Position numbers and translations under genes: made by a program | Shown here: positions 32,423 to 33,767 of the stretch, piece by piece | Layout: each line of letters starts with the position of its first letter | How positions within the stretch are numbered: the first letter of the stretch is position 1 | From: JAFGHJ01 sp964631335 | Lineage (GTDB): Bacteria; Hydrothermota; UBA3072 | NCBI GenBank assembly: GCA_964631335.1 | Contig: CAZVXD010000009.1 | Location: 1-33,767 of the forward strand | Direction of reading: 5' to 3' | DNA: 33,767 nt | The notes under the pieces: generated by a model | Told to the model about the DNA's origin: nothing | The model's database searches: none | Seen by the model: only the letters and a program-made list of their open reading frames with translations

Positions 32423-33767
32423 ATGATGCGCAGGCAGTTTATACTTATATTTTTTTTACCACTTATACCTCTCTGGTCACTCCAGAGTCGCATCTATACA
32501 ATGGAACCTTTAATAGTAACCGGTAAGATGCCTGCAACTTTGTTGGGAGCCAGCAGAAATATTCTTGTGATCGAAACGAAGGAAATCATAAACAGTCCCG
32601 CCAGCGGAGTCGCAGACCTGTTTAAATATATTTCAGGAGTAACCATAAACGAAAGAGGCCCCGGGGGAGTTCAGGCCGATGTTTCTGTTAGAGGAGGAAC
32701 ATTCGAACAAACCCTTATTCTTATAGACGGGATCAGGGTGAATGATCCTCAAACCGCGCATCATAACCTGGATATTCCGGTTCAATTAGAAGACATTGAT
32801 AGAATAGAAATATTGAAAGGCCCGGCGTCTCGGCTTTATGGGGCGGGAGCTTATGCCGGAGTTATCAATATTATAACAAAAAAAGAAGAAACTAAAAACT
32901 TCAAACTGAAAGCTCTGACAGGTAATTATGGACTGCTGGATGGCAATCTTTTTTTATCTCAACCCTTCGGCTTTTCTTATAATTCCTTTTCGGTTTCCGG
33001 GAAACACTCTGACGGATATCGACATAATACAGATTTCGATATGTGGAATGTTTTTTTTAACTCCGCAATTAATTATAGAAAAGTAAAAGGAAAATTTTCT
33101 TTAGGCTATAATGATAAAGATTTCGGAGCCGGTTATTTTTATTCTGATATTTATCCGAATCAGCGGGAACATACGAAAACCGTTTTTTTGCGAGGTTCTG
33201 CTAATGTCGGCAAAACCGGATTAACCCTGCACGCGAAAAGTCACAGGGACAATTTTGTTCTGGATTATGAAAATCCGGATTTTTACAGAAATGAGCATAC
33301 CGCATATTCCTATGGATCGGTATTGCGGTCATCCTTCTCTTCCGTAACCGGTCTTACTTCTGGAGGTTTGGAATTTGGCGGAGATAAGATAATCAGCACA
33401 AATCTCGGCGATCATTCCCGTATGAGGGCTCGATTCTTTTTCGAGCATAGCTTGCCTGAAATAAATAAAGTAGATGTGTCTCTGGGATATTCTCTGTCTT
33501 ATTATTCTGATTGGGATTGGTACTTTAGTCCCGGAATAGATATAGGATACAGCTTTAGCAAACGAACCTGTTTATACGTGTCGATTGAAAAGGGGTTGCG
33601 TATTCCGTCATATACTGAATTGTATTTGGTCAGTCCCGTAAACATCGGCAACCGGAACCTGATGCCGGAAAGCGCTTTATCTTTTGAAACCGGTATTAGA
33701 GCGGCGAGAGGCAGTATATTGACAAATATAAGCGCTTTTATAAGAAACCAAAAAAATACAATAGATT
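32423..33767 (+). CDS. TonB-dependent outer-membrane receptor, BtuB-like, partial (runs off the right end)
   Basis: The first ~448 residues are visible. A signal peptide (MMRRQFILIFFLPLIPLWSL) is followed by a TonB-box-like stretch (EPLIVTGK), the plug domain at ~45-155 (DLFKYISGVTINERGPGG, DVSVRGGTFEQTLILIDGIRVND, DIDRIEILKGPASRLYGAGAYAGVINIITK) and then beta-barrel strands (GLRIPSYTELY, GNRNLMPE). Such receptors import iron chelates, cobalamin, thiamine or similar ligands using energy from TonB. It lacks the N-terminal carboxypeptidase-like domain of SusC proteins. It lies 30 bases after thiC with only a weak ribosome-binding site (GGG at ~32414), so it may be co-transcribed; a vitamin ligand is possible but not shown. 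Confidence 0.92.
   Translation, partial: MMRRQFILIFFLPLIPLWSLQSRIYTMEPLIVTGKMPATLLGASRNILVIETKEIINSPASGVADLFKYISGVTINERGPGGVQADVSVRGGTFEQTLILIDGIRVNDPQTAHHNLDIPVQLEDIDRIEILKGPASRLYGAGAYAGVINIITKKEETKNFKLKALTGNYGLLDGNLFLSQPFGFSYNSFSVSGKHSDGYRHNTDFDMWNVFFNSAINYRKVKGKFSLGYNDKDFGAGYFYSDIYPNQREHTKTVFLRGSANVGKTGLTLHAKSHRDNFVLDYENPDFYRNEHTAYSYGSVLRSSFSSVTGLTSGGLEFGGDKIISTNLGDHSRMRARFFFEHSLPEINKVDVSLGYSLSYYSDWDWYFSPGIDIGYSFSKRTCLYVSIEKGLRIPSYTELYLVSPVNIGNRNLMPESALSFETGIRAARGSILTNISAFIRNQKNTID

Noticed and set aside
1..33767. CRISPR arrays, insertion sequences, tRNA and rRNA genes
   Set aside because: I saw no regularly spaced repeats, transposase motifs, terminal inverted repeats, cloverleaf pattern or rRNA-like stretch on either strand.

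Overview
The window looks like a contig from an uncultured anaerobic, Gram-negative bacterium of the FCB group or a neighbouring candidate phylum (Cloacimonadota-, WOR-3- or Zixibacteria-like). This is inferred from four things: a SprA-type type IX secretion (T9SS) translocon, three proteins with T9SS-type C-terminal sorting domains, a TonB-dependent receptor with periplasmic chaperones (so an outer membrane), and ferredoxin/MinD ATPases typical of anaerobes. The DNA is AT-rich, Shine-Dalgarno sites are mostly GGAGG-like, and several promoters are close to the sigma-70 consensus. A run of 100 Ns at 22502-22601 is an assembly gap.

Layout. (1) 22-3533, minus strand: an iron-sulfur operon with a DUF5320-type Gly/Arg-rich protein, a SAM methyltransferase, two 2[4Fe-4S] ferredoxins, and a 613-aa fusion of two MinD-type ATPases that each carry an inserted ferredoxin. 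Its promoter overlaps a good Fur-box match. (2) 3934-10571, minus strand: a secreted-protein operon with a propeller protein, a P-domain/CARDB/M23-like protein and a gingipain-family (C25) protease; the last two carry T9SS sorting domains. (3) 10841-12202, plus strand: a YVTN-propeller protein with a T9SS sorting domain and its own promoter. (4) 12533-22484, plus strand: three parvulin-type chaperones, pdxA and sprA in one tight run. (5) 22602-26709, minus strand: pilMNOPQ, the inner-membrane alignment complex and secretin of type IV pili, with pilQ cut by the gap; then a lipoate ligase/octanoyltransferase-family gene (26822-27562). (6) 28003 to the right end, plus strand: htrA, a primary-type sigma factor, a degenerate LytM protein, thiC and a partial TonB-dependent receptor.

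How the parts fit. Regions 2-4 hold T9SS substrates, likely chaperones for outer-membrane or secreted proteins, and the translocon, so this stretch is probably devoted to T9SS export. Regions 5-6 are envelope and housekeeping functions.

The points most worth a second look are: the fused ATPase under a likely Fur operator; the sigma-factor gene, whose conserved N-terminus is reachable only from an ATA codon; an HtrA with Glu where the catalytic Asp is expected; a LytM domain that has lost its zinc ligands, next to a secreted one that keeps them; and the chaperones-pdxA-sprA arrangement. I did not find a phage, transposon, CRISPR array, tRNA or rRNA.
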